Below are positions 48,501 to 58,890 of a DNA stretch of 64,000 bases, in pieces. The stretch comes from Gloeophyllum trabeum ATCC 11539 (Eukaryota > Basidiomycota > Agaricomycetes > Gloeophyllales > Gloeophyllaceae), in the NCBI RefSeq assembly GCF_000344685.1, contig NW_006920410.1, forward strand, positions 3,625,634 through 3,689,633. Direction: 5' to 3'. The notes beneath the pieces were generated by a model. That model did no database searches. It was given only the letters and a program-made list of their open reading frames with translations, and had not been told where the DNA came from. How positions within the stretch are numbered: position 1 is the stretch's first letter; every line of letters begins with the position of its first letter. Both the position numbers and the translations under genes were made by a program.

Positions 48501-50647
48501 ATCTGTCAGCATCCGTATCTCTTTGAGAGTGTCGAGGATAGGATCAATCCGAGCGGCCTCATCGACGAGAAGCTCATTCGTACTTCTGGAAAAATCGAGC
48601 TGCTCTCTCGTATCTTGCCCAAGTTCTTTGCCACCGACCATAGAGTGAGTAGCCATGCCCGTTGTTCACAAGTGCTGGTTCTGACGCGTAGGTTCGCAGG
48701 TTCTGATATTCTTCCAGATGACTAAGGTCATGGACATTATGGAAGATTTCATGAAGATGATGGGATGGAAATATCTGCGACTGGACGGTGGTACGAAGAC
48801 CGAAGAGCGTGCTGGCCATGTCGCCCTCTTCAATGAACCAAACTCCGAATATAAAGTCTTCATCCTGTCTACAAGGGCTGGTGGTCTCGGTTTGAACTTG
48901 CAGACGGCAGACACTGTCATCATGTATGTTTTCCATTTCCGACTGCCGTTCTGTTTTCCTGACTCTTTCTATCTCACACGAATCTCAGCTTCGACACGGA
49001 TTGGTGCGTAACATACTGGTTTCTATACCGGGAAGGCTCTGACTGAGTCATGCTTCACCTAGGAATCCTCATGCTGATCTCCAAGCTCAAGATCGTGCGC
49101 ATCGTATCGGTCAAACGAAGACCGTTCGCATCCTGCGTTTTATCACTGAGAAGAGTGTCGAGGAGCATATGTATGCTCGCGCTCGGTACAAGCTTGACAT
49201 TGACGACAAGGTTATCCAAGCCGGTCGCTTTGATAACAAGTCCACTCAGGAAGAGCAAGAAGAGTTCTTGGTAAATGCCCTTTTATAGACTACACACCTC
49301 ATAACCTGACCTCGTTTAGCGTCTCATCCTTGAAGCTGACCAGGAGGAAGAGAACGAGGAAGCTGGTACCATGAACGACGACGAAATCAACGAGATTATT
49401 GCGCGTAGTGATGAGGAAGTCATTATATTCAAACAGATGGATATAGAGAGGGAGCGCGCGAGGGAGCAGGCTTGGAGGGCCGCTGGTAACCGTGGGAAAC
49501 CACCACCACCTTTGATGCAGCTTGAAGAGCTGCCTGAATGCTACCAGACCGACGAGCCATTCGAAGCCAAGGAGGACGAGCTTGGACTTGAGGGCAGAGG
49601 TCATCGTCGCAGGAATGTTGTCAACTATAACGATGGATTGAGCGACGAACAGTGGGTGATGGTGAGTCTATCAATCAGACGTTTGTTGGATCGACCACTG
49701 AGGCATCGCAAATTCAGGCCCTAGAGGATGGGGAGGATATAGAGGAAATCGCTGAACGGAATCGTGACAAGAAGGATCGCCGGGCTACTAACAAGCTATT
49801 GCGAGACGCCGAGGTATCGGGAGTTGCGACGCCGGTTTCTGATACCGACTCTCGCGGGAGGAAGGGGAGGAAAGGCAAATCGAAAATGGCTGAGCTTGAC
49901 TTTGACACCCCTACCAATGGTAAACGGAAACGTGGCATGAAGTCTATGTCCGTAACGCCGTCCATCAACGACGAAGAGGAAGAGGATCGCGATGCTGTAA
50001 GTTGTCTCATCAGTCGTCAAGTCGTACTGTCTCTGACTCTGGATGTATAGAAACGTCGCAAGACAAAGGCTGCCGACATTCCTGCTGCTGTACGCGACCG
50101 CATGAAGAAGGCGTTCATGGAATGCTACAAGGCCGTTCTGGCATGCACGGATGAGACCGGCCGAAAACGGTGCGAACTGTTCAGGGAGCTTCCAGACAAA
50201 CGAGTGAGTAGTGGGCCTATCTCTAGTGTGGACCAAGCTCACTTTTCATCCCAGGATTATCCGGATTACTACCAGCTTATTGGGCAGCCTATTGCTCTGT
50301 CCCATATACGCAAGCGTAGCACGTCGAACTACTACAAGGATGTCCAGCAATTCCGGAACGACTGGAAACTCATGTTCAGCAATGCCCGGACCTACAACCA
50401 AGAAGGGTCCTGGGTGTACATCGACGCGGAGGAGATGGAGAAAGTGTTCGATGCCACGTTCGATCGTGTCCTTGCTGGCTCCGGTTTGCCAGGAGCTCCC
50501 GCTGCCGCTGCTGCCACAGGGGGAACGGATGATACTGCTCTGACTCCCATGGAGGAGGACGAGCGTCCTCCCCCCAGAAGCAAAAGTAAGGGACGGAGAC
50601 AAATCGTCAGCGATGAGGAGTATCTCACTCCCAGCGACGAGGAGTGA
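45575..50647 (+). CDS. SNF2: SNF2/STH1-type chromatin-remodelling ATPase
   Basis: The catalytic ATPase of a SWI/SNF or RSC complex, over 1,400 residues. The ATG at 45575 gives [18 protein letters not shown]. The QLQ motif is [20 protein letters not shown]. The HSA domain is around [15 protein letters not shown] [20 protein letters not shown]. The helicase core reads [20 protein letters not shown], then [16 protein letters not shown] with the P-loop split by an intron at about 47548-47602. It continues VDEGHRMKN (DEGH box), [28 protein letters not shown]-type [10 protein letters not shown] and a final helicase motif [16 protein letters not shown]. Near the C-terminus an AT-hook-like [10 protein letters not shown] precedes a bromodomain ([20 protein letters not shown]). 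Budding-yeast Snf2 and Sth1 cannot be told apart here. Confidence 0.95.
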
Positions 50648-51102
50648 TGGATCCCCTGGTCGTCTTGATTCTTTACCTTCTTTATTGCGGTTTATCTATC
50701 AACCCTCCTGTACATAGTGTTGTAGTTTTACGCGCGGATGCGCCCGAACCGTTCGGATTGCACGAGGACCGGTGCCGGGGTCAGTAGCTGAGGGTCAGGA
50801 TCAGATTACGTAAGGAACGCGGAGGCGTCCAATCGCGGTCGTGCAATCTGCACGGTATGAGCTCCTGGACGCGCGCGTTCCACTCGAGGGGATGGCGGTT
50901 GCGAATTGAACGTCGTTCAAATCGCACCTGCCAGCCCCCTCGGTCGATCGCTGGGCACCCACGTGGTGGTACGACGATGGACGAACGGGCAACAACAGTG
51001 TTGCTCTTCCTTTTTGTTGCACTCCTGAGACGGTCAGCCGCACGCGCCCACCGTTTGCTCACTTCGTCTTGCTAGCTTCCCTGTAATCCGCGATCTGTCA
51101 GC
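50648..51102. other. spacer between the SNF2-type gene and the accessory island
   Basis: This has the 3' end of the SNF2-type gene and about 350 bp before the next start. Short antisense frames occur but nothing recognisable. I place the border between conserved and accessory DNA here. Confidence 0.4.
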
Positions 51103-53668
51103 ATGGAAGGGATATCTAACGACAATGAGGCCGTCGCGCAGACCGTGGACCCGATGGCTCTGAACAAGCAGGACGTGCTCAAACTGTACGAAGACCTTGC
51201 AAACGTCACAGCGAGACGGGTGGCTCTTCAGGGGAGAATAGATAGTGGCAGCCGCAAGGTGAAGTGTACTGGAAAAGGTACAACACTAATTTTATGCCTT
51301 GTTCAATGTGAGACAACATGAGGTACTGAATTGTGGGCTGTCAGCCAACCTCGCCAAATATGACAAGGAAATATCATCTATCAGGTGCAGGATTGAAGCT
51401 CTGGGATATTCTGGTGATTGGAAATTTCTTGCCGTCCATCCTCTGCATGCTCACCTCCTGTCGCATCAGCGGAGACCATCCCTGAGTTCCTTCACTCTGC
51501 AACAGGCAGCCGGGCATCATCTGTATTAACAAGTCTTCCAGCATCTCCCATTCCTTCCCCTGTAGCCAGCCCTCGCCACGATGAGGAGGATGTTGACTGG
51601 GATAGTCTCATAGATCCAGCATTGCGGGGTCCAACTCCAGCGCTGACAGGTGGCAATCCACGAGCACCAGGTACGCGTATCCATATATACATACACTCCA
51701 CAAGCGGCCAATGGCATTGACATATAGGACAAGGAACCCCCCCACCTATTCTGCACAATCGTACAACACCTTCAGATACGCAGTCCAACTGGAAGTCCTT
51801 GATCGGTAAGTTCTTCACCTCAATCTTCCAGTTGCTCCCATGAATACAGCTTAAATGATGTCCTGGGATAGACTATTCAAGCTCCCCAGCCAAGGTTGGG
51901 ACTACGAGCGCAATGTCCAGCCCAGTCCCCGATAATCAAGCCGCTCCAGATCCTTCTCATCTCCAGAGCGGCAAACAAGACTCGGAGGACTCTAGCTCCA
52001 CCTCCACCACCTCTTCATCCGACAGCTCATCTGACGAGTCTGGCATGGATAGTGGTCCTGACAATGACCAAGCTTCAGACTACCAGCCAAACGTAGTCAC
52101 CTCTCCACGCTCAAGTGCCCCACCAGAGTCGCAACAAGGCCGTGTAACAACTGTTGAAAGGCTGCAGTCTCAGTACGAGGCGAAGGAGTCTGAGAGGCAG
52201 AAGATTAAGGGTGTCATCTCGGCATTGAAGGAGGAGAAGATGGCAATATCTGCCGAGCTTCAGCGTCTCGAAGATTCCATCAGGGAGGCACGTGAGTGCT
52301 CTGCAGCCCACACTCAAACAGAGGAACAGGTGGCGGCGACGCTACGAGGGCTTCAGGCTCAGCTGGTGCAGGCTCAGATACGGAAGGCTGAGGCCAAGCG
52401 CAGCCGCCATGGGACTCCAGAGCAACAGGGGATTTGGCGCATCGCCAAGAAGGAGCTAAAGGCAGTAGAAAAGGAGGTTGAAGAGCATAACACACGGCTC
52501 AAAGGGGTGACGAAGCTCCGCATGGATCAAGATGCACGCCTCCGTGAGATCCTCGCTCAGCACCAGGCTCTGCACCAGCGAAAGCGTGAGCTGGTAGTAC
52601 AGAGGATCAACGAAGCCGTGCTACAGTGCAACCAGCTGACTTTGGAGACCTCGCGCATCCACTCTGAGCTGAAGGAAGCTCGATCAACCATTCCAGGTAC
52701 GTTCACACACCAGTCCAGTGGGGTTCGAAGATCTTATATTTGTGGACATAGAGGCTTCAAAACATCAAAAGCATCGTGCTCATTCTCGTGGTGAGTGATT
52801 TGGTGTCCTTAGGCTCTGAGATGTGCTTCACTCTTGAAAATGTAGGCCGTTCAATCTCTCCATCGCCACAGCGTAGGAAGAAGTCAAGGAGAGCTTCTAC
52901 AGAGTCCCACTCAGAAGACGAACACATCTCAGACCCAAGCTATGGTGGCCGACAAGGTGCAAAGTCAAAGGGTAAAGAAGCAGTGAAGAAGGTCACCGAC
53001 TCCGAGCGCGCAAAGTTTGCCACCAACAGAGATTATAGAACAGATGATCTACAACGTGGTTTTCAACACCTCCTTCAGTTTGTTCGCACTCGCTGCTACA
53101 AGCATCAGTCCGTGAAGGTCCTCGCAAAGACGGATGAACAGTGTGGCTCTATACGACTTGAAAGGGGTCAAGATCCGCCTGAAGGATACATGAAATGTGG
53201 CTGCAAAATTGAGTCGCATCTGCTGGATCTTCTGGCATTTAAGGTCTGCTTTTGATATCTCAACCTGAACGTGTTGCTCGTACTGAATAAATTGTACACT
53301 GGCAGGATCCTGCTCAGGACACCAGACCAGGTGCAAGTGGCACCAGCCTGACCCATGACCCGTTCGTCCATGGTGTCGTGAATCAGCGCCAGGCATACTT
53401 GCGGCTGCTGCAGGATGTCACCCATGTTGGACTGGATGACCTGCTCAGGCCCGAGCTGGGGCGTACATTTTCTATCGCTCATGAATGTCTTGGTTGGATG
53501 GCCATGGGTATGGAGCAAGGCGCTTTTCTGCCGTCGGAGAAGCAGGAGGCTTGCATGAGACTCAGCCAGAGACTTGATAACATTCAGCAGGATCTCAAGG
53601 AGGTCTGGAGAGATGCTGCACAACTATGGGAGGAGTGTAACCAGCAGCCGTCCATTGTATGGTACTAA
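51103..53668 (+). CDS. coiled-coil protein of unknown function
   Basis: The ATG at 51103 gives MEGISNDNEAVAQTVDPMAL and then LYEDLANVTARRVALQGRI. Later exons read SANLAKYDKEISSIRCRIEA and a Ser/Pro-rich acidic linker. A large exon (about 51905-52700) has a Ser/Asp-rich stretch. It is followed by a long coiled coil with heptad pattern (ERLQSQYEAKESERQKIKGV; KKELKAVEKEVEEHNTRLKG). After an intron comes a basic SPSPQRRKKSRR motif. The C-terminal domain is globular, with FQHLLQFVRTRCYKHQSVKV, MKCGCKIESHLLDLLAFK and HECLGWMAMGMEQGAFLPSE. It ends at 53668. Splice signals are canonical and no stop interrupts it. I recognise no family. The neighbourhood suggests a lineage-specific or element-associated gene. 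Confidence 0.55.
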
Positions 53669-53826
53669 TCAGTAAATAGTCGTAATGCATGTTCAGACTG
53701 ACCATGGTAAGTGCTTGTGCAATCTGATTGTGTAGGTTACTAGAGCAAGCCAGTAATGTATTTCAAAACACTTATTCCGGCCACGCAATCCCATCCCATG
53801 GGTTGGGTATTAATCACTCGTGCGGA

Positions 53827-54130
53827 ATGCCGGTGCAATCTGCACGCTTATTCAACACTTCAACACGTGTCTGAATCAGGTCCTGTGACTTTGGTAGTTA
53901 CAACTGTCACAGCAGTCACGAAGTGTCACACCACAATGCACCCTCATGGTGGCTGTCGGATAGCCGTTTAAGCTTAAACAACAGTGCAGGACGTCTTGAT
54001 TTGGCTATATCCTGACACTGAGATAGAGAAATATCACACAACTCCAATTTCTGGTGCAAGAAGTGACAACCTTCCAGCCATGTGACAATGTGACATCTGT
54101 GACACCAACTGTGTGCCCTTCTTGGCCCAT
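53827..54130 (+). repeat. left inverted repeat region, GTCAC-rich
   Basis: This begins ATGCCGGTGCAA, includes GGCTGTCGGAT and GATAGAGAAATA, and carries about nine GTCAC/GTGAC words in 250 bp. It pairs with the region at 57870-58289. Confidence 0.5.
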
Positions 54131-54157
54131 GTCTTTCCGGTGGGCAAGGACCCGTCA

Positions 54158-54545
54158 ACTAATGGGGGCTTCAGCCCTCTGGAAGGTTTCATGAATGAAA
54201 AAGACTACAAATCATCTGTCTCTCCTATAGCTTCTAATTGGCACTGCTCTGACATCTACCTTCACAAATAGAGTTGTCGAGTTGTCGACTCCCTCCGCAT
54301 CGCCGACGAATCGCTCTTCCCTATTCCTATCACGCTCGATGTCTCCCATGAAGATATCAAGAAGCTTTCGATTGCACCAGGTGCTCGGTTAGCTCTCCGC
54401 GACAGATGACGAAGCCAAAGCCCTTGCTATTCTTACTGGTGAGAATATTGTCCTCGAGATTATAGATTATCTCTATTACTAACAGGTCCCTAGTTGAGGA
54501 TGTTTACCAGCCAGACAAGGTCAAAGAGGCCATCGTTGTAAGTCT
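54158..54545 (+). pseudogene. MET3: ATP sulfurylase (sulfate adenylyltransferase) fragment
   Basis: The fragment reads TNGGFSPLEGFMNEKDYK, then [20 protein letters not shown], then [18 protein letters not shown]. The family motif continues [11 protein letters not shown], but the frame is broken at the Arg-Asp junction (about 54398-54406), where bases seem lost before GATGACGAAGCC. An intron-like gtgaga...ctag interval leads to VEDVYQPDKVKEAIVV, after which the resemblance stops. The retained introns argue for a DNA-level copy, not a retrocopy. Only the N-terminal region of the enzyme is present, lacking the catalytic HNP-type motifs. It lies just inside the left inverted repeat, so it may be a captured host fragment. 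Confidence 0.8.
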
Positions 54546-54559
54546 GCTTCCTCTTGCGT

Positions 54560-54902
54560 TCAACCACGTAGGCTCTGGTGGCGCAAGATCGTCACCTTCC
54601 AGGACGCGCACCGCAAGCTGACCGTGCGCCCGCGCCAGTGCCAGGTGGATATGCTCATCCAAGAAGCCTGGCGACGTCGACCACTATGCGTGATGCATGC
54701 GTATAAGGATGAGCTGCAGATTGAGATGGTGCCGTTCCAGGCAGCACAGCGGGCAGCGTCTCGCTGCTCCTCGGCGAGACTTTGCAGCACGAGCTCCAAA
54801 CTCGGGTTCATGAAGGAGGACAGCAGCAAGCACCTGCAGCGCATCGCATTTGTCGCGGTGGAGCTCGCGCGGGCGCAGCCATCATCTGATGCAAATATGT
54901 AA
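54560..54902. other. GC-rich segment open on both strands, unassigned
   Basis: Both strands stay open for about 280 bp, and the segment is clearly richer in G and C than the flanks. This looks like host coding DNA set into AT-richer element DNA. I could not name the source gene in any frame. It may be a second captured fragment next to the ATP sulfurylase piece. Confidence 0.3.
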
Positions 54903-55002
54903 CATATTAATTGTTCAATCTATACTAGCCAAATGACATGACAAATAACCGATTCAAATTGCACTACTAAAATTAAAGGGACTGCGCTGAATGCCTAACC
55001 AA

Positions 55003-57785
55003 CTACGGTTGACTTTGTGTTCGGCGCGTGCGGCGGGTTACCCGTTCTGTTATATTACTGGACTCCAGGAGGTCGGCATTAGCTTGCACAAGGTGTCTAT
55101 CAGCGCTCAGGCGCCGACGGATACTGGTTGGACGAAGCGAATCCTCCTTGCGCAAGTCTTGGATACGCGCAGGGGGGGCAGGTGTGCCTGATGCTGAAAG
55201 CACCACACGTACCTCTTCATCTGTAGCATCCTTCACTTCTTGTGGCATAGCTTCCTTCCGGCGAACCCAATCATGCTCCAGCTTATATTTCTTCCGGAGT
55301 TGCTTGCAAATCTCACGAATTCGGATGGCCATGGAGAGGTTCGGATCCATTGCTGCCACAGCAATCCTTGAAGAATGCAATCAGTAAATAGGATGGTGAT
55401 GGAATAATATCAGCAGACGTACTGGGTCCTGCCATTGATTCGCACAGGGACAGCATTGCCACAGTATTCCAAGGGTCCGACAGCCACTGCGCCTGTATCC
55501 TTCTTCACGATGTTGAGAAACAGCTTTGCCTTCTTCTCAGAACCAGTGAATTCATAATAGATGACAGATGATCTATCATGATACCGTCAGTCAGTAAATA
55601 CTCCAACCGTAATACTGGTACGCACGGTTTCTTCCCAGACATTACCACTGAGTTGTCTGGGAAAGGGTGTGCAACTGTCCAAACATCTTTCCGTAGGTGA
55701 AAAGCATGGATGGGACGTCGCTTGTAGCCTGAGGGTTTCTTTGAGCCTGCCTCCAAGGGCCCAGGCTCCCAGAAAAGAGTAGAGTATCCAACATCAGACG
55801 TGGCATCATAAGGGGTTAGGAATGTACGTTTGGATAGTAAGCCTAACGAAGATGATTCTGAGGACCTGCAACTGGATTGAGGATTTACTACTCACCACGT
55901 CGACGGAACATCACAGTCAGAGGGTCCACAACCAGTGACTTAGCACTACCTAGACGAGCCCACTCCTTCTCACCGAAGATCAGGGCACCAAGGTTGCACC
56001 TATCAAGGGTTAATGCCGGGCGGACAGCATTCGGCTCAAAGAAATCATAGAGTTTAGCTGTATCGCGCGACCAAGGTCTCAACTTTTTGGCGTAGTTATC
56101 AATCACATTCTGATATTTGAGCTGATCAGTAACATATAGGCTCTGCGATGGAAGAACGAGGCAACTAACATTATACCTATCCACGGAGTGGGCCTGACGT
56201 GGCGTACATTGTTTGAAAGCCTTAGCCCAAACAGTGAGCATATCCTTATATTTCAGTCGCTGGTTGACGGTGGGTGCGATCGTCAATGTGTCCTTGTCCA
56301 TGCATGGTCTCAAGAGTTTTCTATTCCAGTAGTTAGCAAGCTCAGACAGCGAAATTCGAAACACAGTCCTTGGCAGATCACTGCACTGGTATGGGCAGAG
56401 TACCCGTCATGTTTGGCTGTATCCGTAACCCGCGGGTACCCGTGTAATCGTACCTGACCTGTTGACGTGTTTGGTTGCAGGTTCGATATGGGTACGTGTT
56501 GTGGCACCCGCGGGTGTACCGATGCATGAATAAGTGCAACGTGCACGTATGGGTACGTATGCAGGCATGGTCCTGTTTGCACCCCTGACCCAGCGGTACT
56601 CGAAAATGCGTTGTTTGCTGCACTTTCGAGACCGAAATCAGGTACCTGCCTACCCGCACATTTCTAAAGCGCTTCTTAAGAGAAAGTGAACAACTCACAG
56701 TAGCATGTTGCCATGGCGCACTGCATACGCAAATGAGTAGAATGCAGCGCAGAGCCGTGCTAGGCGTGAGGGACATCGGATGACTTCGCCCTCTGTCAGC
56801 CATGGTGAGAGACCTGCGCGGTGGTCAGCATTTATCATCTGCAGGACTAAGGCGTAAAGTAGAACCTACCAGCACGATCAAATATCTCAGATAAACTATA
56901 AACTCCAATTCCACATATACGCCATGGGGAGTCTCCTGTCCGCATTTGAATTATCATCAAACCCCGGCCAACACCCCTGCTGGCGATGCGGGGCTCATAA
57001 TATTTTACAATGAGGACCAGAAAACCATTGAAGTCGTCATAGATATCTGGTGGAGGTGGTGGTGCTGCCAGCGCATCCTTTTTAGTCCGCCATATAGGCT
57101 AGGGACAGAATTTGATGTGAGTGATTCTCCTTCAGGCATATTATCATGAACAGAACTTGCCTGAAACATAAGGTCTGCACTCAGGAAAGCAAGGACGAAG
57201 TCCTTAAACTCAAAGCCAATGGCCACAAGAAACTTGCGGTCCTAGCGTTCATTTTCAATTTGTAAATGAAAGAGTACATGGTAAAAGTGAAACCAAATTG
57301 TACCTTCTTGGGTATTTGGAGGACTGCAGTCTCCCAGGTCGAGCGTGAATAGCATTGCACGGATGTATGCGTTAGTGGTGCCATCTGCTCCAAGATGTTC
57401 CAGAGACAAAGAAACTACTACATCACTCAGGAAAACGTACCGAGAGTACCAAGGGACCGAAGTCCAGAGTCACAGTATGCCCAGTGCTCGATACAGAATC
57501 TGGCCCCAGGCGAAGGGATGAAATAGGTGCTGCCCCTCTGCCCTTCCACATCGGCGGGAACAGAGGTGTTTGATTGTCCTTCTGACCCCTCATGCACTTG
57601 CAGGATGTGTCCAGCTTGTAAGCGTGGCCAGCTTGCACACGCACATTGCTCGACTTCAATTGTTCCTTATCCGTTGCATCTGCCCAAATATTTTGCACCG
57701 TCAGATCACACTTCCAAAATGCCCTGGTGTTTAGGACTTCTTCAATGAACTTGTCCATTGCCTTGACCTCGCGATACTCAGGCAT
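55003..57785 (-). CDS. unknown multi-exon gene inside the inverted-repeat element
   Basis: I estimate 650-700 residues in about ten exons. The ATG at 57783-57785 gives MPEYREVKAMDKFIEEVLNT. Then follow RAFWKCDLTVQNIWADATDK, a CKC motif, and DRKFLVAIGFEFKDFVLAFL. Next is a proline run before DIYDDFNGFLVLIVKYYEPR, then LARLCAAFYSFAYAVRHGNM. The largest exon (about 55897-56380) has SELANYWNRKLLRPCMDKDT and LDRCNLGALIFGEKEWARLG. The last exons read EYCGNAVPVRINGRTQ and RIREICKQLRKKYKLEHDWV, ending RRTRRTQSQP. Phases agree across the introns and no stop interrupts the joined frame, so it looks intact. One intron (57099-57160) is GC-AG. No known transposase, helicase or nuclease motif is visible. 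Confidence 0.55.
56381..56698 (-). repeat. 318-bp intron carrying a palindromic GGGTACCCG-type insert
   Basis: Other introns here are about 50-65 bp. This one joins AACATGCTACT to TGATCTGCC (Leu-Asp, phase 2). It holds repeated, near-palindromic words: acccgcgggtaccc (about 56437), cacccgcgggtgtacc (about 56505), gggtacgt twice, and ggtacc near 56641. That pattern suggests a small hairpin-forming or non-autonomous element inserted into an ordinary intron. Confidence 0.5.
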
Positions 57786-57869
57786 AATAACAGAGCAATA
57801 GAAGATACAGGATACAGAGTCAGACACGTAGCCTCAAGCTCAGCAGGTGCAGACGCGACAGCGCGTCTG

Positions 57870-58289
57870 TGGCGCAGCTCAAGCCTGTGACAGTGACGGG
57901 TGTCACATTACTTGAAGGTACGATATTATCCCAAAAATTGATGAAGTGTGGTATTTCTCTATCTAGAAGTCCTTGCTTTGCCAAAAGGATATGTTTCTGA
58001 CCCTTGTCTGACCTTACGTGGACATCCGACAGCCTCCAGGAAGGTCTCAAGGATTGTGACCGTCACCGTCATGTCACCATGACGTGACACAGCAGTCACT
58101 CTGACAACCGTCTGAATCTGAATGTGTCACCGGAATGTTGAGCTTGAGTGCAGTGATTCGTGAGTGTGTAGTGCCATTACTCCATCCTGTGGCCATGCAA
58201 TACAGATATTCAGTTTGCCTGTTTATTCCAGACCACCTGGTATCTTCTCTGTGGTGAGTGGACTTTCCTGGGGTCATTTGCACCGGCAT
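57870..58289 (-). repeat. right inverted repeat region, GTCAC-rich
   Basis: Read on the minus strand it begins ATGCCGGTGCAA (58289-58278). GGCTGTCGGAT (58034-58024) follows and then GATAGAGAAATA (57963-57952). It has about ten GTCAC/GTGAC words in 250 bp and mirrors the left region. Confidence 0.5.
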
Positions 58290-58890
58290 AACACATGTTC
58301 ACAAGACCACTCTGATTGAATATGGATCCACAAATGTAGTTAGCTCATGCCGTCATGATAGTGGCATAAAACAGTCAGTCAGCAGTCATTTATTTCGATA
58401 TTTTAATGTGTTAATATCTGCTAGACATGGTTCAGAATTCAGAATACCCGTCCGAAAGGGCTCATGAACCGCTGGCTGCTGTTCCGGTTTGTGGTGATAA
58501 TGAACCACTTGATTCCCCCTCCATCTGCGGGTATGTAAAACTATCACAAAATATGTAACTTATGTGGTGTAATTTACAGAATGCATGTAAACCAGATCAG
58601 AGTACGTGTCCTATTTGCACCGCTATCAGTGGACATTTACAGCTACTGGCAGCTCAGTCTGCATGATCAAAAGTGATATGCACTTTGACTTGGTATTGCG
58701 CGACACCTCAACCTGCAGTATATCATGCAGGTGCAGGTATTCCAGTCTCTGATGTGTACGCTTTCTCTGGCTTGTTGCCTGATCTCTGCACCTCAGTTTC
58801 TCTGCCCCTGTTCCTTCGTCGATCTATTCTGTTTACTCCTCATCGAAACCTGCCAAATCTGTCAATTTACTGTTGCCTATCTTCTTCTCT
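58290..58890. other. 600-bp gap before the recombinase gene
   Basis: This is AT-rich non-coding sequence by eye. It would hold the promoter of the recombinase. No inverted repeat or conserved frame seen. Confidence 0.35.

Larger units (their letters stand above)
53827..58289. mobile_element. putative DNA element with diverged long terminal inverted repeats
   Basis: Three motifs occur near the left side and, inverted and in the same order, near the right side. They are ATGCCGGTGCAA (53827-53838; 58278-58289), GGCTGTCGGAT (53951-53961; 58024-58034) and GATAGAGAAATA (54022-54033; 57952-57963). The last two are exactly 71 bp apart on both sides, and the sequence between aligns without gaps at roughly half of its positions. 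Both ends are also crowded with GTCAC/GTGAC words. The element holds an unknown minus-strand gene and an ATP sulfurylase fragment. Outer limits and target duplication were not found, so the true ends may lie further out. No known transposase motif is visible. Confidence 0.5.

Noticed and set aside
27454..50647. Functional cluster of chromatin genes (ARP5, DOT1, KU80, SNF2-type)
   Set aside because: They are interleaved with unrelated housekeeping genes and act in different complexes; chance proximity is the simpler view.
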